Shown: positions 15,590 to 23,450 of the stretch, piece after piece
Position numbering within the stretch: position 1 is the stretch's first letter
Layout of the letters: every line of letters begins with the position of its first letter
Assembly (NCBI GenBank): GCA_005787035.1
Contig: SYCI01000021.1
Coordinates: 1-35,969, forward strand
Length of the DNA stretch: 35,969 nt
DNA from: Actinomycetota bacterium
Lineage (GTDB): Bacteria; Actinomycetota; Acidimicrobiia; Acidimicrobiales; Ilumatobacteraceae
Direction of reading: 5' to 3'
Translations under genes and position numbers: made by a program
The notes under the pieces: model-generated
Database searches by the model: none
What the model saw: the letters and a program-made list of their open reading frames with translations, nothing else
Told to the model about the DNA's origin: nothing

Positions 15590-16552
15590 TCAGCGACCCT
15601 GCAGGGCCTCGATCAACTTGGGCAGCACCTTGTGGACGTCGCCCACGATGCCGAGATCGGCGATGCCGAAGATCGGGGCTTCTTTGTCCTTGTTGATGGC
15701 GATGATGTTCTTGGAACCCTTCATGCCCACCATGTGCTGCGTGGCGCCCGAGATACCGGCCGCGATGTAGACGCTCGGCTTCACGACCTTGCCGGTCTGG
15801 CCGACCTGATACGAGTACGGGACCCAGCCGGCATCGACGATCGCGCGTGATGCTCCGGGCGCGCCCTTCAGCAACTTGGCGAGAGTCTCGACCAATTCGT
15901 ACTTGGCGCTCTCGCCGAGTCCACGACCACCCGACACCACGATGTCGGCTTCGTCGAGCTTGGGACCCGATGTTTCCTCGACGTGCGTCGCGGTGACCTT
16001 GGCGCCACCGGCGGTACCGAGATCGGGAACACTCACACTCGTGACCGCGGCCGCGGCTCCACCGGCCGACTCGGGAGCGAAGCTCTTCGGACGGAATGCC
16101 GCGAGGTACGGACCCGAACCGGTGAAGGTGGTGGAGACGAGTGTGTTGCCACCGAAGATCGGAGTGGTCACGACCACCGAATCGCCCGAAGCGGCGATGT
16201 CGATGTTGTTGGTGAGCACCGTGCGATCGAGCTTGACCGACAGACGCGACATCACGTCGCGACCTTCGTAGGTCTGCGGGAACATCACGAGATCGGGGGC
16301 GTCTCCGCCGTCGATGGTGGCCTTCATGGCCGCGGCCACAGCCACACCGGCGAGGTTGGTGCCGTAGTCGACCGCGTAGACCTTGGTCGCGCCGAAATCG
16401 CCGAGTGCACCGGCCACCGAAGCGCCGTCACCCGCGACCCACACGCTCACCGCACCACCGAGGCTGCGCGCCTTGGTGACGAGTTCGAGCGAGCCCGAGG
16501 TGGGGGCACCGTTCGAGGTCTGAGCGAACACCCAAATGTTGTTGATTGCCAT
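15590..16552 (-). CDS. etfA: Electron transfer flavoprotein, alpha subunit
   Basis: Alpha subunit (320 residues) of the FAD heterodimer that takes electrons from acyl-CoA dehydrogenases and passes them to the quinone pool through ETF dehydrogenase. The C-terminal FAD-binding domain is typical: VVSGGRGLGESAKYELVE, SRAIVDAGWVPYSYQVGQTG, VYIAAGISGATQHMVGM and the end motif APIFGIADLGIVGDVHKVLP. The N-terminal domain begins AINNIWVFAQ. The ATG lies 29 bases after etfB in one operon. ETF dehydrogenase is not in the window. Confidence 0.96.
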   Translation of the reverse strand: MAINNIWVFAQTSNGAPTSGSLELVTKARSLGGAVSVWVAGDGASVAGALGDFGATKVYAVDYGTNLAGVAVAAAMKATIDGGDAPDLVMFPQTYEGRDVMSRLSVKLDRTVLTNNIDIAASGDSVVVTTPIFGGNTLVSTTFTGSGPYLAAFRPKSFAPESAGGAAAAVTSVSVPDLGTAGGAKVTATHVEETSGPKLDEADIVVSGGRGLGESAKYELVETLAKLLKGAPGASRAIVDAGWVPYSYQVGQTGKVVKPSVYIAAGISGATQHMVGMKGSKNIIAINKDKEAPIFGIADLGIVGDVHKVLPKLIEALQGR

Positions 16553-16581
16553 TGTTCAGTCCGTTCTCTTCGATCCGTGCG

Positions 16582-17367
16582 TCAGATGACCTTGAGTCCC
16601 TCGAGGAAGGACACGATCTTGGTGAAGGTCTCACCGTCGTCTTCGATGATCTCGCCGGCGGCGCGGGCTTCGGCCTGGGCGACGTTGCTGATCTGCTGAC
16701 CGGCACCGGCCCAACCGACCGGTGACACGCCGAGGTCGGAAGCCTTCACTTCTTCGACCGGCTTCGACTTGGCGGCCATGATTCCCTTGAAGCTCGGGTA
16801 GCGAGGCTCCACCACACCAGCGGTGACGGAGATGAGAGCCGGCAGCGGGCAGGTGACTTCGTCGTAACCGGCTTCGGTCTGACGATCGGCCTTCAACGTG
16901 CCGCCGTCGATGGCGACCTTCTTGGCGAACGTGACCGACGGAAGTCCGAGGATCTCGGCCATCTGCTCGGGAACGGTTCCGGTGTAGCCGTCGCTCGACT
17001 CGGTGGCCGCGATCACGAGATCGGCGCCGCCCAAGCGCTGGACCGCAGCGGCGAGAACTTTGGCGGTGGTGAGGGCATCGGAACCTTGCAGAGCCGGATC
17101 CGACACGAGCACGGCCTTGGCGGCACCCATCGCAAGGGCGGTGCGCAGACCGGCGGTCTCGCTGTTGGGAGCCATCGACACGAGGCTGACTTCTCCGCCA
17201 CCGGCCGCATCGACCAACTGGAGGGCCATCTCGACGCCGTAACCATCGGACTCGTCGAGGATCAATTTGCCGTCACGCTTCAGGGTGTTGGTCGACGAAT
17301 CGAGGGCACCGGGGGTGGCGGGGTCGGGGATCTGCTTCACACAGACGATCACTTTCATGTCGGGCAT
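16582..17367 (-). CDS. etfB: Electron transfer flavoprotein, beta subunit
   Basis: Beta subunit (261 residues) of ETF, which binds AMP and completes the dimer with EtfA. Diagnostic parts: VIVCVKQIPDPATPG at the N terminus and the signature VIAATESSDGYTGTVPEQMAEILGLP, described here as positions about 117-142. The start may be the ATG at 17367 or the one at 17358 (MKVIVCVKQ), which matches most homologues better; neither has a strong ribosome site. First gene of etfBA. A 13-mer shared with the acyl-CoA dehydrogenase upstream region ends 15 bases before this start. Confidence 0.95.
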   Translation of the reverse strand: MPDMKVIVCVKQIPDPATPGALDSSTNTLKRDGKLILDESDGYGVEMALQLVDAAGGGEVSLVSMAPNSETAGLRTALAMGAAKAVLVSDPALQGSDALTTAKVLAAAVQRLGGADLVIAATESSDGYTGTVPEQMAEILGLPSVTFAKKVAIDGGTLKADRQTEAGYDEVTCPLPALISVTAGVVEPRYPSFKGIMAAKSKPVEEVKASDLGVSPVGWAGAGQQISNVAQAEARAAGEIIEDDGETFTKIVSFLEGLKVI

Positions 17368-17374
17368 TCTGCTC

Positions 17375-17394
17375 GCTTGTGAGTCCGTTCACAC
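17375..17394. promoter_or_regulatory. Possible operator at the etfB start
   Basis: A 20-bp imperfect dyad with outer arms TTGTG and CACAA lies immediately upstream of etfB. It contains AGTCCGTTCACAC (17382-17394), identical to 535-547 upstream of the acyl-CoA dehydrogenase. The core AGTCCGTTC recurs at 16558-16566 just before etfA. The 9-mer also occurs in two coding regions, so it is suggestive only. Confidence 0.3.
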
Positions 17395-17453
17395 AACCCG
17401 TCCGGCACCCTTCGGACCGGCGTGACGCACGACCCCAGCCGCGTCACGGCTGG

Positions 17454-17459
17454 TACGGT
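17454..17459 (+). promoter_or_regulatory. -10 element of the lipid kinase gene
   Basis: TACGGT followed by 8 bases and the GTG at 17468, consistent with a leaderless mRNA. Confidence 0.5.
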
Positions 17460-17467
17460 CGGCGGCG

Positions 17468-18436
17468 GTGCGGATCCTCTTGGTCGTCAACTCCTTCGCA
17501 TCGTCGGTGACCGCCCGCAACACCGTGATGGTCCACCGGGCGCTCTCCCACGACCACCACGTGCAGGTCGTGGAGACCAACCGGCGGGGCCACGCCACCC
17601 GTTATGCCCAGGACGCCGTCCGCCAAGGGCTCGACCTCGTGGTGTCCTTCGGGGGTGACGGAACCCTCAACGAGGTCGCCACCGGGGTGGCCGGCTCCGA
17701 CACCGCCCTCGGGGTGCTCCCCGGCGGCAGCACCAACGTGTTCGCCCGGACCATCGGCTTACCCAACGACCCGACGGCGGCCGTGGCCCGCCTGATCGAG
17801 GGACTCGCCGACCCCGAGCGCAACATCCGGCCGATCGGACTCGGCCGGGTGAACGGTCGCTTCTTCTGCTTCCACACCGGGGTCGGCTACGACGCCGCCG
17901 TGGTACGCACGGTCGAACAGCGCGCGTATCTGAAACGTTGGGCGGGGCACCCGTTGTTCATCTACGCCGCACTGCACACGTGGCTCACCAAGTACGACCG
18001 CAAGCACCCGCACTTCCGGGTGGCGGCCGACGACGCGATCGGCGGTTACGGCACCGACGGAACGCCGAGTGGCTCGGCGCGGCTCGTCAACGACGGCTAC
18101 TTCACGATCGTCATGAACACCAATCCGTATTCGTTCCTCGGTAACCGACCGCTCGATCTCTCACCGCACGCCGGACTCGACAAACCATTGGTGGCGGTGA
18201 CGTTCCGCACCATGTCGGCGCGCGCGGTGCTGTCGACAGTTCTCGGTGCCCTCAAAGGTGGCGGCGTCACGCCGAACGAGAACGTGTCGGTCTTCGACGA
18301 CGTGCACGAGTTGGTGGTCGAACACGAGAGTCCGTTCCCGTATCAGGTGGACGGTGACTACTTGGGCGAGACCACACGTCTTCACTTCCGTCACGTGCCC
18401 GAAGCGGTGCGCCTCGCCTTTCCCGCCGGCAACTGA
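17468..18436 (+). CDS. Diacylglycerol kinase-family lipid kinase
   Basis: ATP-dependent lipid kinase of the DAGK catalytic family (322 residues), expected to phosphorylate diacylglycerol or a related lipid at the membrane. The ATP-binding motif GGDGT is at 62-66 in VSFGGDGTLNEVATG, followed by LGVLPGGSTNVFARTIGLP. The C-terminal beta-sandwich holds NTNPYSFLG and the late acidic VDGDYLG motif. The GTG start is set by the -10 eight bases upstream. Convergent with the glycerophosphodiesterase gene with only 5 bases between the stops. Both proteins act on phospholipid-related compounds, but convergence gives no operon link. Confidence 0.92.
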   Translation: MRILLVVNSFASSVTARNTVMVHRALSHDHHVQVVETNRRGHATRYAQDAVRQGLDLVVSFGGDGTLNEVATGVAGSDTALGVLPGGSTNVFARTIGLPNDPTAAVARLIEGLADPERNIRPIGLGRVNGRFFCFHTGVGYDAAVVRTVEQRAYLKRWAGHPLFIYAALHTWLTKYDRKHPHFRVAADDAIGGYGTDGTPSGSARLVNDGYFTIVMNTNPYSFLGNRPLDLSPHAGLDKPLVAVTFRTMSARAVLSTVLGALKGGGVTPNENVSVFDDVHELVVEHESPFPYQVDGDYLGETTRLHFRHVPEAVRLAFPAGN

Positions 18437-18442
18437 TCCGGC
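18425..18442. terminator. Short hairpin across convergent stop codons
   Basis: GCCGG-N8-CCGGC has 5-bp arms spanning the lipid kinase stop and touching the phosphodiesterase stop. It is a weak candidate for a shared terminator. Confidence 0.3.
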
Positions 18443-19128
18443 TAGGCGCGTTCGCGCGCGAGATCGGGACGATTGGTGCAGATTCCGTCGACGCCCCAGG
18501 CGACGAGTTCGTCCATCCGATCCGGGTCGTCGCACGTCCAGGTGTTGACCGCGAGTCCGTGCGCGTGGCACGCATCGACGAGTTCGCGAGTGAGTGCTCC
18601 CACCCACGGGTGGAGTGCGGCATGGCCGGTGGCCACCAAACCGTCGAGCACTTTCGTCACGTCGGACTCGTCCACTTTCACCGTGAGCCAGGCGGTGCGA
18701 ATGTTCGGACGTATCGCGCGACAGCGGTCGACCGTCTCGAGTCGGAACGACGAGATGAGCCAGCGGTCGTCGCCTTCGGATCGGCGAGCCAACAACGCGA
18801 TGGTGTCGTCGGCGATCGAATCGGTGGCGTCGAAGTCGGGTTCGGTCGGATCGTTCTTGATCTCGACGTTCACCCACGCGGGACGACACGCATCGAGCGC
18901 GGCGTCGAGCGTGGGAACGTGCGTCGGTACATCGGCGTGGTCGAGGTGCGCGATCACGCGTCCGTCAGCGAGATCGGGGTTGTGATGCACCACGAGAACA
19001 CCATCGCGCGTTCGTCGCACGTCGAGTTCGATGCCATCGGTTCTCATTTCCACGGCGCGACGAAATGCTTCGACGGTGTTCTCGCGTTCGGCCTTGGACG
19101 CTCCGCGGTGGGCGATGACGGCGGTCAT
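18442..19128 (-). CDS. Glycerophosphodiester phosphodiesterase
   Basis: Cytoplasmic enzyme that hydrolyses glycerophosphodiesters to glycerol-3-phosphate and an alcohol, 228 residues. The TIM-barrel motifs are clear: HRG at 7-9 with ENTVEAF, the metal-binding IELDVRRTRDG, VVHHNPDL with the second catalytic histidine, VNVEIKN, and NTWTCDD near the end. There is no signal peptide, unlike secreted GlpQ, so it resembles cytoplasmic UgpQ. The ATG at 19128 begins exactly at the conserved fold (MTAVIAHRG); upstream sequence in frame shows no homology. Divergent from whiB. Confidence 0.93.
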   Translation of the reverse strand: MTAVIAHRGASKAERENTVEAFRRAVEMRTDGIELDVRRTRDGVLVVHHNPDLADGRVIAHLDHADVPTHVPTLDAALDACRPAWVNVEIKNDPTEPDFDATDSIADDTIALLARRSEGDDRWLISSFRLETVDRCRAIRPNIRTAWLTVKVDESDVTKVLDGLVATGHAALHPWVGALTRELVDACHAHGLAVNTWTCDDPDRMDELVAWGVDGICTNRPDLARERA

Positions 19129-19345
19129 CGACACAGCATGACATCGATGTGATTCGTCGCCGAACGTCGACTCCCGGCCTTCGTGGGATTTCACAAATGC
19201 ACAGGCTGTGGATACCGCGGGAATTTCTTGCCGACCCCTTGATAGTCGCTCCACTGTTTGCCACTCTTGGGGAGACGGACGGATGTCCTCCCGACACCCT
19301 CCCTCGAACCCCCAAGACCACCCCCTACCTCGCTGGGAGCACACA
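19129..19345 (+). promoter_or_regulatory. Divergent gap carrying the whiB promoter and leader
   Basis: 217 bp without a gene. A palindrome CACAG-G-CTGTG lies at 19200-19210 and could be an operator. A possible promoter is TTGATA (19239-19244), 17 bp, CACTCT (19262-19267), giving a leader of about 70 bases; the -10 is poor. No terminator-like hairpin is evident. Confidence 0.3.
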
Positions 19346-19666
19346 GTGTCAATCCTCGCCTCTTCCCTCGCCCTCGGTTCGGCCGACTACACGTGGCGCA
19401 ACGAAGCCGTCTGCAAGGACACCGATCCGGAACTGTTCTTCCCGGTCGGCACCACGGGTCAGGCTCTGTTGCAGATCGATCGGGCCAAGGAAGTGTGCTG
19501 CGAGTGTCCGGTGAAGGTCCGCTGTCTCGACTTCGCAATCGAGACCAATCAGGACTCGGGCATCTGGGGCGGAACGTCGGAAGAAGAACGTCGCAACATT
19601 CGTCGGCAGATCGCCGCTCGCAAGAAGGCGCTGGCCGCGAGCCGCGCGATCGTCGTCGTCGCCTGA
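19346..19666 (+). CDS. whiB1: WhiB-family iron-sulfur transcription factor (WhiB1-like)
   Basis: Small actinobacterial regulator (106 residues) whose 4Fe-4S cluster senses nitric oxide or redox state and which binds the housekeeping sigma factor. Cluster ligands are Cys23, Cys51, Cys54 and Cys60 (CPVKVRC), with an extra Cys52. The turn GIWGG (about 73-77) and the basic tail RRQIAARKKALAASRA are typical. The GTG at 19346 was chosen because GGGAG lies 6 bases upstream; a longer frame from 19208 adds 46 residues with no WhiB similarity. It sits tail-to-tail beside a PdtaS-like kinase, as whiB1 does in mycobacteria. Confidence 0.93.
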   Translation: MSILASSLALGSADYTWRNEAVCKDTDPELFFPVGTTGQALLQIDRAKEVCCECPVKVRCLDFAIETNQDSGIWGGTSEEERRNIRRQIAARKKALAASRAIVVVA

Positions 19667-19669
19667 CCG

Positions 19670-21151
19670 CTAACGCGGCAGACGCAATTCCACCACGGTG
19701 CCGCCACCGCGCGGCCGACCCTCGATCTCCACGGCGACGAAATCTTCGGCGCGTCCGGGTCGGATCTCGATCGTTCCGTTGAGTTCGGTCGTCACGAGTG
19801 TGCGCACGATCGACAAGCCGAGTCCGGTTGCCGCATCGAGATCGAAACCCGGATCGAGCGGATGACCATCGTTCACCACGGTGATGTGCATCTCCTCGTC
19901 GTCACCGTCGAGTTGCACCACCACCACACCACCGTCGCTCCCTTCGGGGAAACCGTGATCGACGGCGTTCTGCAACAGTTCGGTCAGCACGACCGACAAC
20001 GGTGTGGCGATCGTGGCTGGCAGCCGGCCACCGTCGCCCCCGACCACGAATCGCACCGGTCGATCGGGTGACTGCAGGCTCTCCTCGGCCAGGCGCAGCA
20101 ACGGGCGCACGATCTCGATGAACGCGACGTCGTCGCCGGGTTCGCGCGACAGCGTTTCGTGAACGAGGGCGATGGTGCGGATGCGTCGCACGCTCTCTTG
20201 CACCGCGGCCTTGGCCTCGGGTGACGAGAGCCGACGCGCCTGAAGGCGCAGGAGCGACGAGATCGTCTGCAGGTTGTTCTTGACCCGGTGGTGGATCTCG
20301 CGAATGGTCGCGTCCTTCGACAACAGCATGCGATCACGGCGACGAACCTCGGTGACGTCGCGGAGCAGAACCATGCCGCCCGTGGCGACTTCGTCGGCCA
20401 CGATCGGAATGCAACGCACCAGAAGGGTCACATCCGCGGTCTGATCGAATTCTTCGATCACGGGCTCGAGTCGTTCGAAGGCCTGGCGAACCGGGCTGTC
20501 GAAGAATCCGAGCTCGCTCAGTGTCTGCCCGACGGCATTCGCGCTGATTCCCACGCGGTGGAGAGCCGAGACCGCATTCGGAGACGCATAACGCACACGC
20601 GCGTTCTCGTCGAGCACGATCGCACCGTCGCCCACACGTGGGGCGGCACTCAGATCGGCGGCCCGACCGGCGAACGGAAACGCACCACCGGCGATCATCT
20701 CCGCGAATCGCTGGAAGATCGACAAATACGTGCGCTCGAGTTCACCGGGTTGGCGGCTCGTCTTGGACGACCATTCGCGAGTCATCACCGCGACCGGACC
20801 GGTTTCGCCACGCACCGGTATGGCGAGCACGTGCACCGAGTCGTCGATACCGACTTTGTCGAGTTCGGCTTCGGAGATGCGTTGCGACGTGAAGGTCGAC
20901 TCGAGCAACGCCGACTCCTCCTCACTCGCCGGGGTGTCGACCAGATCAGAACGATGAATCGTCTGACCGGTGGCCGGCCGGACCTGCGCCCCCACGAGCC
21001 ACTTCCCCTCGGTGTCGCGCAGATACAGAACGAGATCGGCGAAACACAGATCGGCGAGCATTCCCCACTCACCCACCAACTGCTGAAGATGCGAGGCGTC
21101 TTCCTTGGAGAGTTCGGTGTGCTGGCGGACGAGCTCGGCCAGAGTTGCCAT
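19670..21151 (-). CDS. pdtaS: PdtaS-like sensor histidine kinase (HisKA_2 type)
   Basis: Cytoplasmic histidine kinase of 493 residues with no membrane segment. Order: GAF-like sensor domain (about 1-165), PAS domain (about 175-280, VLDENARVRYASPNAV), HisKA_2 dimerisation domain with EIHHRVKNNLQT (phospho-acceptor His287/288), and an HATPase domain (LTELLQNAVDHGFPEGS, then ATGLGLSIVRTLV). This matches PdtaS, which pairs with the RNA-binding ANTAR regulator PdtaR. No pdtaR is in the window. Only 3 bases separate its stop from the whiB stop; DUF3107 lies upstream on the same strand. Confidence 0.9.
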   Translation of the reverse strand: MATLAELVRQHTELSKEDASHLQQLVGEWGMLADLCFADLVLYLRDTEGKWLVGAQVRPATGQTIHRSDLVDTPASEEESALLESTFTSQRISEAELDKVGIDDSVHVLAIPVRGETGPVAVMTREWSSKTSRQPGELERTYLSIFQRFAEMIAGGAFPFAGRAADLSAAPRVGDGAIVLDENARVRYASPNAVSALHRVGISANAVGQTLSELGFFDSPVRQAFERLEPVIEEFDQTADVTLLVRCIPIVADEVATGGMVLLRDVTEVRRRDRMLLSKDATIREIHHRVKNNLQTISSLLRLQARRLSSPEAKAAVQESVRRIRTIALVHETLSREPGDDVAFIEIVRPLLRLAEESLQSPDRPVRFVVGGDGGRLPATIATPLSVVLTELLQNAVDHGFPEGSDGGVVVVQLDGDDEEMHITVVNDGHPLDPGFDLDAATGLGLSIVRTLVTTELNGTIEIRPGRAEDFVAVEIEGRPRGGGTVVELRLPR

Positions 21152-21163
21152 GACTACGAGTCT

Positions 21164-21183
21164 GCCCGATCACACGACCGGGC
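21164..21183. terminator. Hairpin between DUF3107 and the sensor kinase
   Basis: GCCCGATC-ACAC-GACCGGGC has 8-bp arms with one A-C mismatch. It lies in the 43-bp gap after the DUF3107 gene and just before the kinase start, and may terminate DUF3107 transcripts. Confidence 0.4.
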
Positions 21184-21194
21184 GAGTAACACCC

Positions 21195-21425
21195 CTACGA
21201 ACCGAACCCCATACGACGGTCCTTGTCGGTGTTGCCGATCTCGACGTATGCAATCTTGGACGCCGAGACACCCACCTGGCGGCCGCGCTTGTCGGTCAAC
21301 CACAGAACATCGACGGCACCCGACAGTGCTGCTTCGACCTTGCTCTTGGTCGATTCGAGTTCGTCGTCGGCCTGTTCGAGGGCGACCTCACGACCGACAT
21401 TGCTCACGACGATTCGAACTTCCAC
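21195..21425 (-). CDS. DUF3107 family protein
   Basis: A 76-residue actinobacterial protein of unknown function. The family pattern is clear: MEVRIVVSNVGREVALE at the start, LWLTDKRGRQVGVSASKIAYVEIG in the middle (about 41-64) and the end RRMGFGS. Two tandem GTG codons occur; the second (21425) is preferred because AGGAGG lies 5 bases before it and homologues begin ME. It is a single compact domain with no cysteine or catalytic motif. On the same strand as the SufR-like gene, which stops 50 bases upstream. Confidence 0.9.
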   Translation of the reverse strand: MEVRIVVSNVGREVALEQADDELESTKSKVEAALSGAVDVLWLTDKRGRQVGVSASKIAYVEIGNTDKDRRMGFGS

Positions 21426-21448
21426 CACGACCTCCTGGGACGACGATC

Positions 21449-21454
21449 ACGCTA
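21449..21454 (-). promoter_or_regulatory. -10 element of the DUF3107 gene
   Basis: TAGCGT read on the minus strand, 23 bases before the GTG at 21425. The transcript would have a short leader containing the AGGAGG site. Confidence 0.35.
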
Positions 21455-21455
21455 C

Positions 21456-21472
21456 CTCGCGGCCACCGCGAG
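21456..21472. terminator. Perfect hairpin after the SufR-like gene
   Basis: CTCGCGG-CCA-CCGCGAG is a 7-bp perfect stem with a 3-base loop, directly after the stop at 21476. It is a likely terminator, although no T-tract follows. Confidence 0.5.
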
Positions 21473-21475
21473 CGC

Positions 21476-22225
21476 TCAGACGATGGTGGAGCAGAAACTG
21501 TCGCCCTGGGGCAACGACTCGGCCGCCGAGACATCGGCGTCGCCGTACAGCGCGGTCAGCATGCCCTTGACCATCCCGCGATCGACCGCGCAGATGACGG
21601 GATGTTCGATGGCGACGTCGCCGAAGGGACAATGGTTGTTGATGATGCGCAGTTGGTTGTTGCGCTTCTCGGCATGCGCCGCGAAACCATGGGCGGTGAG
21701 GGCATCGGCCACCGACTGCATCGCCGAGCGCAGACTGCGCTGACCCGACGCGAGATCGTTACCCGTGAGTGCGGCGGCCATGGCCCGCCCGTACTCCTGA
21801 CCGACCTCTTCGGCGATCGACTGCGCCTGATCGGGGGGCAACAGCGCGAGCGTCTTGCCGAGCAGGCTCAGCACGAGATCGTCACTGCGCACCGGGAACT
21901 CACCCGATGCGAGATCGGCCACTGCGGTGTAGCGCTTGGACGGACGTCCGGCACCGCCACCAGCGGGTCGGGCAACGGCGACTTCCACGTAACCACCGGC
22001 CGCCAACTTGTCGAGATGATGGCGGGCGACGTTGGGATGCAGACCGAACTCGGAAGCGACCTCGGCGGCCGTTGCGCCGTCGGTGGCACCACGCACGAAC
22101 AGGTAGATGGCTCGCCGGGTGGGATCGCCGAAGGCGTTGGTGATGGCCGACACCGTGGCCGTGAACGCTCCGGATTGTGCCCGTGACGCGGAACCACTGA
22201 CCGGGGTGGAGAGGCTCGACGACAC
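21476..22225 (-). CDS. SufR-like iron-sulfur-sensing transcriptional regulator
   Basis: ArsR-type winged-helix regulator of 249 residues. The DNA-binding domain is at about 25-100 (FGDPTRRAIYLFV, TAAEVASEFGLHPNVARHHLDKL, GRPSKRYTA). The C-terminal domain carries Cys199 (NNHCPFGDVA), Cys212 (HPVICAVD) and Cys245 (GDSFCSTIV). The C-X12-C spacing equals that of cyanobacterial SufR, which binds a 4Fe-4S cluster and represses iron-sulfur biogenesis genes. The GTG start follows a -10 TAGAAT after 6 bases, so the mRNA is leaderless. It is divergent from the ApbC-type iron-sulfur carrier, which may be its target (inference). No suf operon is in the window. Confidence 0.85.
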   Translation of the reverse strand: MSSSLSTPVSGSASRAQSGAFTATVSAITNAFGDPTRRAIYLFVRGATDGATAAEVASEFGLHPNVARHHLDKLAAGGYVEVAVARPAGGGAGRPSKRYTAVADLASGEFPVRSDDLVLSLLGKTLALLPPDQAQSIAEEVGQEYGRAMAAALTGNDLASGQRSLRSAMQSVADALTAHGFAAHAEKRNNQLRIINNHCPFGDVAIEHPVICAVDRGMVKGMLTALYGDADVSAAESLPQGDSFCSTIV

Positions 22226-22231
22226 GCCGGT

Positions 22232-22237
22232 ATTCTA
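22232..22237 (-). promoter_or_regulatory. -10 element of the SufR-like gene
   Basis: TAGAAT on the minus strand, 6 bases before the GTG at 22225. It is one of the best -10 matches in the window. Confidence 0.6.
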
Positions 22238-22300
22238 CCTATCGCCGTAGTGCAAATTCAGGTGGTCACCACCCCGCCCCCACCAGAAGGGACATCCCCC

Positions 22301-23446
22301 ATGTCGCTCACCCGCGAGCAGATCGTCGACGCTCTGCGTCCCGTCGAGGACCCGGAACTCCACCGGTCGATCGTCGACATCGGCATGTTGCGCGACGTCG
22401 AGATCGCCGGCAACGGTGACGTCCGCATCCAGATCGCCCTCACCGTGGCCGGTTGCCCGCTGCGCAACGAGATCACGAACCGCGTCCAGTCGGCCGTCAC
22501 GCCGCTCGCCGGTGTCGGCCGCGTCGACCTCGACTTCACCGTCATGACCGACGACGAGCGGGCACGCCTGCGCGAACTCCTGCACGGTGATCCGTCGTCG
22601 ACGGCCGGTTCGGGCCAGGCCCACGGACACGCCGAGGGTCGTGCCATTCCCTTCGCCGAACCGGGTTCGAAGACCCGTCCGCTCCTCATCTCGTCGGGCA
22701 AGGGCGGTGTGGGCAAGTCGAGCGTGACCACCAACCTCGCCGTGGCCCTGGCGGCCCAGGGTCACAAGGTCGGCGTCGTCGATGCCGACATCTACGGCTT
22801 CTCGATCCCGCGCATGCTCGGCGCCGATCGCGATCCGGTGGTGATCGATCGCATGTTGTTGCCTCCGGAGTCGTACGGAGTGCGTTGCATCTCCATCGGC
22901 TACTTCGTGCCCGACGGCCAAGCCGTGATCTGGCGCGGACCCATGCTCCACAAGGCACTCGAGCAGTTCCTCACCGACGTCTACTGGGACGAGCCCGACT
23001 TCCTTCTCATCGACATGCCCCCCGGCACCGGCGACATCGCGCTCTCGCTCAGCCAATATCTGCCCCGTGGCGAGGTGTACGTCGTGACCACACCGCAGTC
23101 GGCGGCGCAGAAGGTCGCCCGTCTCTCGGCGGCCATGGCGGCCAAGGTGAACCTGCCCGTCAAAGGCGTGATCGAGAACATGTCGTGGTTCACCGGCGAC
23201 GACGGCAAGAAATACGAGTTGTTCGGACACGGTGGTGGCAAGGAGCTTGCCGACGAACTCGGAGTTCCGCTCCTCGGTCAACTTCCGCTCGTGCCCCAGC
23301 TACGCGACGGTGGCGACGACGGTCGGCCGATCGCAGCCGTCGCACCCGACAGCGAGGCCGGTCGCCTCTTCCATCAGATCGCCGAGAAGATCGCCAAGGA
23401 CATGAAGCCCAAGAAGATCTTCAGCAAGTTGCTGAAGGTCAACTGA
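22301..23446 (+). CDS. Iron-sulfur carrier ATPase, ApbC/Mrp/NBP35 family
   Basis: ATPase of 381 residues that carries or assembles iron-sulfur clusters for transfer to apo-proteins. A MIP18/DUF59 domain occupies about 1-85 (PVEDPELHRSIVDIGMLRDV), then the ParA/MinD-type P-loop SSGKGGVGKSS (131-141) and the IDMPPGTGD switch. Many Mrp proteins have a cluster-binding CxxC after ENMS; here the segment reads ENMSWFTGDDGKKYELFG (from 292) with no cysteine, so the cluster site may differ. The ATG was chosen over an upstream in-frame ATG because AGAAGGGA precedes it. Divergent from the SufR-like regulator. Confidence 0.92.
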   Translation: MSLTREQIVDALRPVEDPELHRSIVDIGMLRDVEIAGNGDVRIQIALTVAGCPLRNEITNRVQSAVTPLAGVGRVDLDFTVMTDDERARLRELLHGDPSSTAGSGQAHGHAEGRAIPFAEPGSKTRPLLISSGKGGVGKSSVTTNLAVALAAQGHKVGVVDADIYGFSIPRMLGADRDPVVIDRMLLPPESYGVRCISIGYFVPDGQAVIWRGPMLHKALEQFLTDVYWDEPDFLLIDMPPGTGDIALSLSQYLPRGEVYVVTTPQSAAQKVARLSAAMAAKVNLPVKGVIENMSWFTGDDGKKYELFGHGGGKELADELGVPLLGQLPLVPQLRDGGDDGRPIAAVAPDSEAGRLFHQIAEKIAKDMKPKKIFSKLLKVN

Positions 23447-23450
23447 GCGG

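Noticed and set aside
19208-19345. Longer WhiB with a 46-residue N-terminal extension
   Set aside because: The extension has no WhiB similarity, while a GTG with a good ribosome site gives the usual WhiB length.
20288-22186. 632-codon plus-strand frame opposite the kinase, DUF3107 and SufR-like genes
   Set aside because: Crosses three recognisable minus-strand genes and has antisense composition.
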